From CAIQJJ01 sp049325275 (GTDB taxonomy: Bacteria; Chloroflexota; Anaerolineae; Anaerolineales; UBA4823), in assembly GCA_049325275.1 (NCBI GenBank), contig JBMOLU010000081.1, positions 62,001 through 126,000 on the forward strand: a DNA stretch of 64,000 nucleotides, given 5' to 3'. Within the stretch, counting starts at the first letter, position 1. Each line of letters starts with the position of its first letter. A program made the position numbers and the translations under genes. Under the pieces are notes generated by a model. It was not told the DNA's origin, did not search any database, and was given only the letters and a program-made list of their open reading frames with translations. Shown piece by piece: positions 8,905 through 16,233 of this stretch.

Positions 8905-9537
8905 CTAGCTTGATTCACTGTGTAACAGTGCTTCGATGCGCGCCACCACCATATCCAGGGCGACTTCGTTGAAACCGCCTTCCGGGATGATCACATCGGC
9001 ATAACGCTTGGATGGTTCGACAAATTCAAGGTGCATCGGGCGCACCGTCTCAAGGTACTGCTGGACGACAGACTGAAGCGTGCGCCCGCGTTCAGCAATA
9101 TCACGCTGCAAGCGCCGGATGAAGCGAATATCGGCATCCGTGCCGACAAAAATCTTGATATCGAAGAGGTTTCGCAACTCACTCTCGGCAAAGATCAAGA
9201 TGCCGTCGACAAGGATAACCGGTTGTGGCTCGACGTGATGGGTTTCTTGCGTACGGCGGTTGGTCTTAAAGTCATACACAGGGATCTCGATTGCCTGGCC
9301 GGCCTTCAACAGACGAACGTGATGGGCAAGCAACGCGCTGTCGAGCGCATCAGGGTGATCGAAGTTAATGGCGGAGTGTGAAGAAAGCCCAAAGGCACTT
9401 AAATCTTTGTAATATGCATCATGTGGCACAAAGGCGATTCGCTGCGCGCCCACTCGCTCGAGAATCACACTGGCCACAGTTGTCTTGCCCGAACCGGTGC
9501 CGCCAGCAATACCAATAATCAACGGGGTCTTCGGCAT
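8905..9537 (-). CDS. udk: uridine kinase
   Basis: A 210-residue uridine/cytidine kinase that phosphorylates uridine to UMP in pyrimidine salvage. The Walker A loop is 'GIAGGTGSGKTTVA' near residue 10. The family motifs 'HDAYYKDLSAF', 'NFDHPDALD', 'YDFKTNRRTQET' and 'FVGTDADIRFIRRLQRDIAERGR' (lid region) are all present. A TATAAT hexamer (minus strand, plus positions 9545-9550) ends eight bases before the ATG, so the mRNA is probably leaderless or nearly so. It heads the minus-strand run toward 7807. Confidence 0.93.
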   Translation of the reverse strand: MPKTPLIIGIAGGTGSGKTTVASVILERVGAQRIAFVPHDAYYKDLSAFGLSSHSAINFDHPDALDSALLAHHVRLLKAGQAIEIPVYDFKTNRRTQETHHVEPQPVILVDGILIFAESELRNLFDIKIFVGTDADIRFIRRLQRDIAERGRTLQSVVQQYLETVRPMHLEFVEPSKRYADVIIPEGGFNEVALDMVVARIEALLHSESS

Positions 9538-9620
9538 AGAAGGAATTATACTATTTCATCCACAGATACGGCACACTCCTAACGATCAGTTGCCAGCCAA
9601 TCAGCCAGGGTATAGCCGTC

Positions 9621-9649
9621 TTGACGAAAAATCTTATCCCTGATAAACT
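9621..9649 (+). promoter_or_regulatory. sigma70-type promoter for the cold-shock leader
   Basis: TTGACG at 9621-9626 is followed after exactly 17 bases by TAAACT at 9644-9649. Transcription would start near 9656, giving a leader of about 160 bases before the cold-shock ATG. Long leaders are usual for cold-shock mRNAs. Confidence 0.55.
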
Positions 9650-9693
9650 CCCCACCCGTAAGGCAGCACGTGTGTTCTCTGAGTTCGTTGGAG

Positions 9694-9732
9694 CCGGTCT
9701 GAACAGGAAGCGCCATTCAGGCCGGTTTTTTT
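9694..9732 (+). terminator. intrinsic terminator or attenuator within the csp leader
   Basis: A 10-bp stem (CCGGTCTGAA at 9694-9703 with TTCAGGCCGG at 9716-9725, one G-T pair) is followed by seven T residues. It lies between the promoter and the cold-shock gene, so it could end a short ~75-base RNA or attenuate csp. Which of the two applies is inference. Confidence 0.65.
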
Positions 9733-9816
9733 ATCTCTGGGAAGACCTGCACCATGATCTACAAGAACTACGCAACTGCCAGAAATTTGTTTCCGACTAG
9801 TAAGGAGAAAGTTAAA

Positions 9817-10029
9817 ATGAGCGAACGTGTAAATGGCACCGTCAAATGGTTCAGCGCGAGCAAGGGCTACGGCTTCATCGAGCGCGAAGGCGGCCCGGAT
9901 GTTTTCGTACATTTCTCGGCAATCCAGACGGATGGCTTCCGCACCCTGCGCGAGGGGCAAAAGGTTGAATTCACCATCGAACAGGGCCCCAAGGGTCTCC
10001 AGGCTGCAAACGTAATTTCTGTTGCGTAG
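9817..10029 (+). CDS. cold-shock protein (CspA family)
   Basis: A 70-residue single OB-fold protein, the normal length of the family. RNP1 is 'KGYGFIER' and RNP2 is 'DVFVHFSAI', with the aromatic residues that stack on single-stranded RNA or DNA. The start at 9817 has a clear AAGGAG eleven bases upstream; the in-frame ATG at 9754 would add an unrelated tail. It likely acts as an RNA chaperone, with expression controlled through the structured leader. Confidence 0.95.
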   Translation: MSERVNGTVKWFSASKGYGFIEREGGPDVFVHFSAIQTDGFRTLREGQKVEFTIEQGPKGLQAANVISVA

Positions 10030-10052
10030 TTTCTGTAGAGAGTAAATCGAAT

Positions 10053-10085
10053 AAAAACCCCTTCGGTTGCGGAGGGGTTTTTTTG
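10053..10085 (+). terminator. terminator of the cold-shock gene
   Basis: AAAAACCCCT pairs with AGGGGTTTTT around a short TCGGTTGCGG loop and is followed by T residues. It lies 24 bases after the csp stop codon. Confidence 0.85.
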
Positions 10086-10145
10086 TTGTCTATCGGTCAG
10101 AACCTTTGCTTTCGCAATATTCAAAAGGGCGCTAAAAAGCCGCGG

Positions 10146-10418
10146 CTAAGGCTTGCGTGCCACCTCGACCAGGCTTAGCCAATACCCGATGCCCAAAAAC
10201 AACAGGCTGCCTACCGAAGCTGCGCCGACGTGCAGGCCACCCACGCGATCAAACGACCATCCCAATATGCCGGCAAGCAACTGCCCACCCCAAAAACCCG
10301 ACCAGCCAAGAAACAAATAAAGGAGCAAACGGCTCAGGCCGCCGCCCTTCCATAAGTGAAACCCGGCGCCGTAGAGCGTCGAAAGGACCACCCCCAAAAC
10401 GACAGAAGGAAGTGTCAT
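10146..10418 (-). CDS. small integral membrane protein
   Basis: A 90-residue protein with three likely transmembrane helices: 'LPSVVLGVVLSTLYGAGFHLW', 'LLLYLFLGWSGFWGGQLLAGILGW' and 'VGAASVGSLLFLGIGYWLSLV'. I do not recognise a named family. The ATG at 10418 has GAGG five bases upstream; the longer open frame above it has no matching features. It converges with the cold-shock gene and is divergent from the exonuclease gene. Confidence 0.65.
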   Translation of the reverse strand: MTLPSVVLGVVLSTLYGAGFHLWKGGGLSRLLLYLFLGWSGFWGGQLLAGILGWSFDRVGGLHVGAASVGSLLFLGIGYWLSLVEVARKP

Positions 10419-10566
10419 GGAAACCTCATTCTTCTCGAAATTCGCGTATAATCGTTTCACCACCGCGTCCGCCAAGCGCAATATTCCCACCCAACAAGCA
10501 GCTGAAGCACTGGTCGCGCCCGGCGCCGTCCCCATCCTGGACGAGCAAGGATATGTGGACGTATAG
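10417..10566 (+). CDS. possible 49-residue ORF overlapping a divergent start
   Basis: An ATG at 10417 with AGGA six bases upstream opens a 49-codon frame (METSFFSKFAYNRFTTASAK...) ending at TAG 10566. Its start codon overlaps, on the other strand, that of the 90-residue membrane protein, so probably only one of the two is translated. A TATAAT hexamer lies within it (about 10449-10454) and may be the promoter of the exonuclease gene downstream. No family is recognised. Confidence 0.25.
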   Translation: METSFFSKFAYNRFTTASAKRNIPTQQAAEALVAPGAVPILDEQGYVDV

Positions 10567-10633
10567 GACGTTTTCACGAAGCCAGTTTACTCGAAAGCCA
10601 CAAGCACGTCAAACGGCACGGAAAGACCTGTGA

Positions 10634-11884
10634 ATGCCTCCATCTCTTTCAGATAAGCTCAAAAACCTTGGCGTCAAAGTTGGCGCCAAAGAACTCGAAC
10701 ATCCTGCCGGGCCACCCATCCTGCAGCAGTTGTACGGCGTCGATCGCCTGATTCCGGGACGGGTGACTGCAAATGCGGGTGGTGAGACCTATGTGGTGGA
10801 AACGATGTACACGACGAACATACAACACGGTCGTTCTGATCTCAATTTGGACACACCCTTTGACACACTTGCCGCCTGGGTAAAAGAAGAACGCATTGCC
10901 ACCGCCTCACCAGAAGACTTTGCCTTTCTCGATATCGAGACTACGGGCCTTTCCGGTGGCACCGGTACCTATGCGTTTCTCGTAGGCGTAGGGCGCTATA
11001 CCGGGGAAGTCTACCACCTGGCACAATTCTTTTTGCGCGATCCGAGTGAAGAAGAAGCACAGCTCCTGGCTCTCGAAGCGTTCCTGGCGCCCTGCAGCAT
11101 CCTGGTAACCTTCAACGGCAAATCGTTCGATGCGCCGCTGCTGAACACCCGCTACGCAGCACACGGATGGCGTTCTCCACTGCCCCAAATCGCCTCCCTC
11201 GACTTGCTCCATCTGGCGCGCCGCCTGTGGCGCGACCGGCTGCCGTCGCGCACATTGGGTGCGCTGGAAGCGCAAATCCTCGGACATCATCGCAGCGAAG
11301 AAGATGTACCCGGATGGTTGGTACCCCAAATGTATTTCGACTACTTGCACACCGGTGACGCCAGGCTGTTGCGCGGTGTGTTTTACCATAATGCAGTGGA
11401 CGTTCTCTCGTTGGCTGCCTTGCTCAAGCATGTGGCTGCTTTGTTAAACGATCCGCTGAATGGCAGCGTCCAGAACGCCCTCGACTGGCCGGCGCTTGGG
11501 CGCCTCTTCACAGATTTAGGCCAGGAAGAAACCGCAGTTACGCTCTTTCAACGCGCCTTAGCCTGTGTTTTGCCCCGTGAGTTGTACAACCAAACGCAAC
11601 ATGACCTATCTTTCCTGTACAAGCGGCGCGGTGAAAGCGACCAAGCCGTCGCGCTCTGGCTACAGGCAGCCCAAGAAGGCGCCATCTATGCGTGCGTGGA
11701 ACTGGCAAAGCTCTACGAGCACGAGCATCACGACCTACCCCGCGCGCTGCACTGGACGCAGTTTGCACTCGACCGCCTGCTCTCACCCGGTGCTCAGGCC
11801 GCCGAGCGCTTTGCATGGCAAAACGAACTGTCCCACCGTTGCCAGCGACTGCTGCGAAAAATCGCTTCGCAAAACTCGGGGTAA
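10634..11884 (+). CDS. RNase H-fold 3'-5' exonuclease-like protein with TPR-like tail (YprB type)
   Basis: A 416-residue protein. Residues of about 95-260 form a DEDD-type RNase H-like domain: 'FAFLDIETTGLSGGTGTYAFLVGVG' (first acidic motif DxE), 'LVTFNGKSFDAPLL' (second Asp) and 'YHNAVDVLSLAALLKHV' (last Asp). This pattern matches the YprB/RNase_H_2 family of putative exonucleases. The C-terminal ~130 residues look like tetratricopeptide helices ('LFTDLGQEETAVTLFQRALA', 'ESDQAVALWLQAAQEGAIYACVELAKLYEHE'), suggesting protein binding. The substrate is unknown. It reads toward the tRNA pair. Confidence 0.82.
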   Translation: MPPSLSDKLKNLGVKVGAKELEHPAGPPILQQLYGVDRLIPGRVTANAGGETYVVETMYTTNIQHGRSDLNLDTPFDTLAAWVKEERIATASPEDFAFLDIETTGLSGGTGTYAFLVGVGRYTGEVYHLAQFFLRDPSEEEAQLLALEAFLAPCSILVTFNGKSFDAPLLNTRYAAHGWRSPLPQIASLDLLHLARRLWRDRLPSRTLGALEAQILGHHRSEEDVPGWLVPQMYFDYLHTGDARLLRGVFYHNAVDVLSLAALLKHVAALLNDPLNGSVQNALDWPALGRLFTDLGQEETAVTLFQRALACVLPRELYNQTQHDLSFLYKRRGESDQAVALWLQAAQEGAIYACVELAKLYEHEHHDLPRALHWTQFALDRLLSPGAQAAERFAWQNELSHRCQRLLRKIASQNSG

Positions 11885-11902
11885 AATGGCACAAATCAGG
11901 GG

Positions 11903-11931
11903 TTGTCAGAACGGGATGAATACGCTATAAT
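11903..11931 (+). promoter_or_regulatory. promoter of tRNA-Pro
   Basis: TTGTCA at 11903-11908, a 17-base spacer, then TATAAT at 11926-11931. The tRNA begins 16 bases after the -10 element. Confidence 0.8.
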
Positions 11932-11946
11932 GCGGCTCGTTCGTTC

Positions 11947-12020
11947 GGGGCGTAGCGCAGTCCGGCTAGCGCGCTTGCATGGGGTGCAAGAGGTCCCGGG
12001 TTCAACTCCCGGCGCCCCGA
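11947..12020 (+). tRNA. tRNA-Pro (anticodon GGG)
   Basis: A full cloverleaf. The acceptor stem CGGGGCG pairs with CGCCCCG, the anticodon stem is CTTGC/GCAAG around the loop ATGGGGT, and the T arm is CCGGG-TTCAACT-CCCGG. A is the discriminator base. CCA is not encoded. The next tRNA lies 64 bases downstream. Confidence 0.96.
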
Positions 12021-12050
12021 CTGAATTGCAAATTCCCCCAAATTTGCCTT

Positions 12051-12078
12051 CAAAGCCGGTCAAACGAGACCGGCTTTG
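12051..12078 (+). other. perfect hairpin between the two tRNAs
   Basis: An 11-bp perfect stem (CAAAGCCGGTC / GACCGGCTTTG) with a 6-base loop lies between tRNA-Pro and tRNA-Gly. Only two T residues follow, so it may be an RNA processing site or a weak terminator. Confidence 0.55.
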
Positions 12079-12084
12079 TTGCCA

Positions 12085-12159
12085 GCGGGTGTAGTTCAGT
12101 GGTAGAACGCTTGCTTCCCAAGCAAGATATCACGGGTTCGAGTCCCGTCACCCGCTCCA
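12085..12159 (+). tRNA. tRNA-Gly (anticodon CCC)
   Basis: The acceptor stem GCGGGTG pairs with CACCCGC, the anticodon stem is CTTGC/GCAAG with loop TTCCCAA, and the T arm is ACGGG-TTCGAGT-CCCGT. Unlike the upstream tRNA-Pro, CCA is encoded (12157-12159). Confidence 0.96.
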
Positions 12160-12189
12160 CATTCACCACCGGGCTATCCATCCCGAAAG

Positions 12190-12231
12190 CCGACACCCTC
12201 TGTGATAGTCCTGGAGGGTGTCGGTTTTTTT
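12190..12231 (+). terminator. strong terminator after tRNA-Gly
   Basis: An 11-bp perfect stem (CCGACACCCTC / GAGGGTGTCGG) followed by seven T residues. Confidence 0.92.
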
Positions 12232-12262
12232 GGGGTACAGCCATACACCATAGTTGATAACG

Positions 12263-12289
12263 AAAACGCGCCCAGCCGGGCGCGTTTTT
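12263..12289. terminator. bidirectional terminator-like hairpin
   Basis: CGCGCCC-AGCC-GGGCGCG is flanked by AAAA on the left and TTTTT on the right, so it could stop transcription from either side. It marks the border between the conserved tRNA block and the insertion-sequence nest. Confidence 0.7.
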
Positions 12290-12377
12290 GCGCAAAAACG
12301 GCATGACTGGCGGAAATGCTGCCAGAATCTGCCAAGGAATCGAGATTTTGTCCCCCATTCATGCGCTCTGCATTGCC

Positions 12378-12600
12378 TTACGGCAGCGGATAAGCGATCA
12401 GTTCCATCATGGACCACCGCCTAGCTATCAAACCGGCGGCCACTGCAGGAGATATCTTTTTGTATTGCCTCGGCCGTTGCCGACCCTTCCGTTGGATGGG
12501 CGTATCCAATTTGCATCTCAGGCTCTCATGATAGCGGACAAAGTGATAGTAAGCCAACCACAAGAACAAATGCTGCTCCGTTCGAAGGAGAACTGAACTG
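12378..12600 (-). pseudogene. C-terminal relic of a transposase
   Basis: The last ~70 codons of a transposase remain, with 'YYHFVRYHESLRC', then 'KKISPAVAAGLIARRWSMMELIAYPLP' and a stop. This layout resembles the tail of integrase-core transposases in which a TPAMAAGL-type segment follows the HESLR segment. Nothing upstream continues the frame as a transposase; the DNA instead runs into the end repeats of the neighbouring IS at about 12.7 kb. It is a decayed fragment of an element different from the two IS to its right. Confidence 0.6.
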
Positions 12601-12675
12601 GACCCCAGGTACGGCGGGTGAGCTTGGAAACACACGGACGGATGGCCAAGTTGACTCTTTCGACAAAAGATGTAT

Positions 12676-12749
12676 TGTTTACCAACATCATCACCTAGTG
12701 AATTGTTTACGAACGTCATCACCTGCAACTGTTTACCAACATCGTGACC
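12676..12749 (+). repeat. left end of outer IS: three 20-bp transposase-site-like boxes
   Basis: Boxes lie at 12676-12695, 12704-12723 and 12730-12749. The last reads TGTTTACCAACATCGTGACC; the others differ at a few positions. The two inner boxes are mirrored at the right end with the same 26-base spacing. Paired boxes at IS ends are normally transposase binding sites. Confidence 0.8.
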
Positions 12750-13031
12750 TCAGTCATACCGGGTGTGTTTGCTACGCCAGTTGCGCCATTCGGAAAGGGC
12801 TTCCTTGCGCATCATGTCCAGATAGTCCTGAAAGAGCATCTTCTGATTGCACAAGCCCTTGATGGGTAATTGTTTGATCGCCCGGCGGTTGCACTCGACA
12901 ACGAAAAGGCGTTCTTGGAGAGTAAGACTCACGATTGTTGGCAACGCGTAGGTTACGCTTGTCCCTTGAAATCAGAAAAATGACTGGCAAAACAGCGGGG
13001 TGACAACCACGCCCCGGCAAATGGTTTAGAA

Positions 13032-14510
13032 TCAGCCTGCGTGCCCTTCAGTCAGCACGACAGAGTTTGTCTTGGCGAGACGGTTCTGAATGCGCCGGAG
13101 GGCGCGCACATTGAGCAAGATGTAAATCAACGTGTTGTGATTGGCGATGGAACACTGGTTACGCAGTAAAGGGCGTTCGATGCCCAATTCTTTGGCCAGG
13201 GCATTGATCCGTTCGGTGGCGGTGCGCTGCTTGTAAACCTGCTTGTAGTTTTCGGAATCTCGCGGCAACTCATGACGAATCCGTGCACCAGGACTGGTGG
13301 AGATGGTGGTCAGGCAACCGCCCGATACCCAATGTTCATCGTTGATAGGGCAAATTTTGCCAGTGGGATTGGGGAAGAGCAGTGGACAGACATATTGGCC
13401 GCGCTCGTATTCGATGATTGCGGTGGAACGGTCCCAATAGGTGGCTTTGAGCGGCATCGGTAGGTTTGCCTGGCAAAGGGGAAGACCAGCTTCGTTGAAG
13501 ATACGTTTGACGACTTTGCCTTTTTCGACGAAGGGAACTGCGGCGAAACCACCTGCCTGATGGAAGTAGTCGTAGACATAGAACGCATCGAAAGCGGCAT
13601 CCAGGGCACCAAAAGGTGGTGGGGAGCCAAGACGTTGTTCGACGGTGGCCATGAGCGGGAAGAAGTAGGAGACATCAGCCTGGTCAAAGGTTTGAGTCAG
13701 TTCAGCCAGAACAATTTCGCCCCAATCGCCCGCTTTCGCTGCAACAATTCCAGAGCCATAGCCCCAATAGTATTCACCCACCTTCACGGTACTGGCAGGA
13801 ATAGCATTGTTGGTTGGCGTCGAGATGGGTGTTTGTGGCTGGTCTTTCGAGGCGGTACGCTGATTATGTCGTCGCTTGCAGCCTAACTTGCAGTCAGGAT
13901 CACCGGCAGGTTGTTGGGTTTTCTCGTAGCGTTTCCCTTCGATGTAGGCTTTCGGATTGTTTTCCTTGACCCAAGCAATGATATGCTTGGTATCCAGCGA
14001 GACCGTTCGGCCAAAATCAGGAAAATGCGGCAGCAGCAAGACAACGACCTGGCGAATGGTGTCAGCCAACAGCGCTTGCAGCGGCGGATTGGGCATTTCG
14101 CGCAGCATTCGGCTGAAATGGCGGCTGGTCGGCAGTTTGCATTCCAGCGGAAAACCAAGCACCCAACAAAGTGCAGGATTGTCAGCCAGAAATTGGCGCA
14201 AATGCCCCAGCGAACTCAGGTGTTGATCGAGCTTGACCAGATAGGCTGCGCTGAAAGATGCCAGGTGCAACGCATCCGGCCAACGTTGTTGGAACGGGCG
14301 GTCTTGAAAACAATCCCAGGCCAACCCACCCAGCAGGTCAAAATAGCGCATGGCCACTGGCGATTGGCGAACAAATTTCGGGAGTGCCTCCGCATTGTGT
14401 TGTGCCAACAAGCGCAGACGCGTTTCGGGCTGGGCAATATAGGTTCGCTTGTGCCACCAAGGAATAGCTGCCCGCTCTGGCAGCCGCATGAAGAAAGAAA
14501 TGGCGTTCAT
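13032..14510 (-). CDS. DDE transposase of the inner IS
   Basis: A 492-residue transposase with no visible damage. The probable catalytic residues are the Asp in 'TVSLDTKHIIAWVKENN', an Asp in 'FGALDAAFDAFYVYDYF' and the Glu in 'RTATERINALAKELGIERPLL', the order of an IS4/IS5/IS1182-type RNase H-fold domain. A Lys/Arg-rich insertion with the motif 'GDPDCKLGCKRRHN' follows the first Asp. I cannot assign the IS family with certainty. The start at 14510 (MNAISFF) is supported by AGGAGTATCC just upstream. It fills most of the element, leaving about 110 bp on the left and 310 bp on the right. Confidence 0.85.
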   Translation of the reverse strand: MNAISFFMRLPERAAIPWWHKRTYIAQPETRLRLLAQHNAEALPKFVRQSPVAMRYFDLLGGLAWDCFQDRPFQQRWPDALHLASFSAAYLVKLDQHLSSLGHLRQFLADNPALCWVLGFPLECKLPTSRHFSRMLREMPNPPLQALLADTIRQVVVLLLPHFPDFGRTVSLDTKHIIAWVKENNPKAYIEGKRYEKTQQPAGDPDCKLGCKRRHNQRTASKDQPQTPISTPTNNAIPASTVKVGEYYWGYGSGIVAAKAGDWGEIVLAELTQTFDQADVSYFFPLMATVEQRLGSPPPFGALDAAFDAFYVYDYFHQAGGFAAVPFVEKGKVVKRIFNEAGLPLCQANLPMPLKATYWDRSTAIIEYERGQYVCPLLFPNPTGKICPINDEHWVSGGCLTTISTSPGARIRHELPRDSENYKQVYKQRTATERINALAKELGIERPLLRNQCSIANHNTLIYILLNVRALRRIQNRLAKTNSVVLTEGHAG

Positions 14511-14583
14511 TGGATACTCCTTTCTGGCCGGAGCGTGGTTGTATTCTCATTTTCGCGCCAGAAAAGAACGTATCCAACGATTT

Positions 14584-14800
14584 GTGGGTTACGCTGAAAC
14601 GTATCCAACCGGATGATCATTCGCTCTGTGGTGGTAGAGAAGCGTAACCCACGAAATGTGAGTTACGCATGAACGTAACCAGTGCGTTGCGCAGCTACAT
14701 GTGCGCTACGCTGAAGCGTAACCAACAATTGGTGAGTTACATAAAAGCGTAACCGATGTGTAACCCGGTCACGTGTGGGTTACGAAGAAGTGTATCCAAC
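14584..14800. repeat. five-copy subterminal repeat array in inner IS
   Basis: About five copies of a 24-27 base unit of the form GTGNGTTACG-n6-CGTANCCAAC occur near 14584, 14658, 14701, 14732 and 14775. Each unit is itself nearly palindromic (GTTACG...CGTAAC). A single related unit lies at the left end of the element (about 12940-12960). The array sits between the transposase start and the right end, where it could be a set of transposase binding sites or an autoregulatory operator. Confidence 0.75.
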
Positions 14801-16029
14801 AATTTTGTGAGTCCTACCCTCTTCTTGGCCATTGATGCGGATGATGACATAGCGGCCTGCCAGTTTCTTGTTGACATAGTAACGTTGTTTGCCGATCTGT
14901 ATCCGACCATTGCAGTCGACCCGACGCTTGTAACATTGGTCATGGAATTTGGACAACCAACTATCTGGGTCGACAACCTGGGGCAGCCTGGGCAGTGTCA
15001 GCGAATAGGGGAAAGCCACTCGGGGAGGCTGGTTCTGGCAAGTGATTGCCTGGCTGGGTCGCTCGAAATTGTAGTGATGGGCATAGGCTTGATTGACTTG
15101 ATGAGTGGTTTGCAGGTCTTGCGGGCATGAGCGCAGCAAGCACTCGTATTTCAGATTGCGATGGTAACGTTCGACGAAAGGGTTCTTGTCAGGGCGTTGG
15201 GGTGGGCAGACGATTGGTTCGATCCCCACCGCTACCAGGAAGCGTAGCAGAGCAGAAGGGAAGTCTTTCCCTGATGAACTCCCCACCCAACGTGGGTCTC
15301 GGATGCGGATGCGTTTTGGACAGCCGTGGGTTCGCAGGATGTCAGCTACGGCCAAAAGGGCGCTCTCAGCATTGAAATCAGCATCGATGTGTGTATCGAC
15401 CAGGGCAGAAGAACCGTGATCGACCACATTGAGAATTTCGATGACATGGGCTTGTTTCCCTTCCGGCTGCGGTGCGGCACTGCTGACATCCTTGAAATCG
15501 ATCCCCCATTCCTCATCGGGGGCCGGTCGATCCATTACTTCGTGTTCCACCTTGGGGGGACGGTGGATACGTTGGTGGCTGGTTAGTACCTTCCAAATTG
15601 TGCGCGTACTGCGGGGCATGTAATTTCCCTGGGCTTCCAGGATGGCTTTCATGGCTTCATCCTGATGCAAGTAGTAAAGAATGGTCTTTGGCCCGGGTGT
15701 TCGTGCAAGATTTTGCGGCGGACTGTCGCGAATATCCAGGATCCGCTCAATCACTTCTGGCACGACCGAGGGCGGTTTGTTTTTTCACACTCGTGACAAT
15801 CCTTGGAGGACGTGCTCATCTTCCAGCGATGCTTTCTCGATCCGCCTAAGCCATTTCTTCACCCAGGACAGGGAGCGATCTACTGCCTGCGCTAACTCCT
15901 TTTGGCTCCAGTCTGCATGTTCTTGATGTAGGTTTCGTAAGGTGCAGCGATCCACATACCATTGCTCTTCCATCGTGTCACCTCCTGATTTTTTCCTTGC
16001 TATCAGGAGAACACTCAATACCGAGCGTA

Positions 16030-16080
16030 GGTCACGATGTTGGTAAACAGTTGAAGGTGATGATGTTCGTAAACAATTCA
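16030..16080 (-). repeat. right end of outer IS: two inverted boxes
   Basis: The complement of the 20-bp boxes lies at 16030-16049 and 16056-16075, in the same order and spacing as at the left end. The match extends to TGAATT (complement, 16075-16080). Confidence 0.8.
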
Positions 16081-16183
16081 AATCGCGCCCCTTCTCGACT
16101 AACAATCGCGCCCCTTTTCACTTGACAAAAACACACAGAGGGCAGTCGCTGCTTTTTAGGTCAATTCACACCAGGTGTTAGTG

Positions 16184-16189
16184 TATAAT
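16184..16189 (+). promoter_or_regulatory. -10 element upstream of exported protein
   Basis: A TATAAT preceded by GTG lies 45 bases before the ATG at 16234. I see no good -35 element at the right distance. The stretch 16081-16183 otherwise holds two copies of AATCGCGCCCCTT and no gene. Confidence 0.45.
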
Positions 16190-16233
16190 GCGAACAATGT
16201 CTACACCCTACCATTCGAAAAGAATAAGGAAAA

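Larger units (their letters stand above)
12918..14821 (-). mobile_element. complete inner insertion sequence with 6-bp target duplication
   Basis: This IS of 1904 bp has terminal inverted repeats: GAGAGTAAGACTCAC... from 12918 on the left, and the complement of GAGGGTAGGACTCAC... ending at 14821 on the right. About 21 of the first 24-26 bases match, allowing a small gap. The 6-bp direct repeat TTCTTG flanks it at 12912-12917 and 14822-14827. It carries one 492-residue transposase and a run of subterminal repeats at the right end. It lies in the same orientation as the host transposase. The intact gene and perfect target copies suggest a recent insertion that may still be active. Confidence 0.9.
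12750..15973 (-). pseudogene. outer IS transposase (HTH + rve), broken by a stop and by an IS
   Basis: Translation would start at ATG 15973, which has an excellent AGGAGGTG site. An HTH part follows ('WSQKELAQAVDRSLSWVKKWLRRI'), then an in-frame TGA at 15785-15787. The same frame then continues as the integrase core: 'EEWGIDFKDV' (first Asp), 'RIRIRDPRWVG' (second Asp) and 'NPFVERYHRNLK' (Glu). At codon 'INGQE' the frame meets the inner IS at 14827. Beyond the inner IS the frame resumes at 12911 with 'RLFVVECNRRAIKQLPIKGL' and ends at 12750. Deleting the IS and one target copy restores a 438-codon frame exactly. Only the TGA and the insertion disrupt it. Confidence 0.88.
12676..16075 (-). mobile_element. 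older IS481-like insertion sequence, inactivated and interrupted
   Basis: The outer element is bounded by long inverted ends: 12699-12750 on the left matches the complement of 16030-16080 on the right with about two mismatches over ~50 bases. Each end carries two direct copies of a 20-bp box, spaced 26 bases apart; the left has a third copy at 12676-12695, which may belong to an adjacent relic. The only gene is an HTH plus integrase-core transposase (15973 down to 12750). No clear target duplication is visible outside the ends. A younger IS (12918-14821) interrupts it. The family assignment (IS481-like) rests on the HTH-rve layout and is inference. Confidence 0.75.

Noticed and set aside
14584..14800. 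Repeat array of ~25-base units looked like a small CRISPR.
   Set aside because: Units differ from each other, spacers vary from 7 to 50 bases, units are palindromic and it sits inside an IS. No cas gene is near.
15764..15790. Programmed -1 frameshift at AAAAAAC in the outer transposase.
   Set aside because: Both halves are in the same frame, so a -1 shift would leave the integrase frame; a nonsense mutation explains it.
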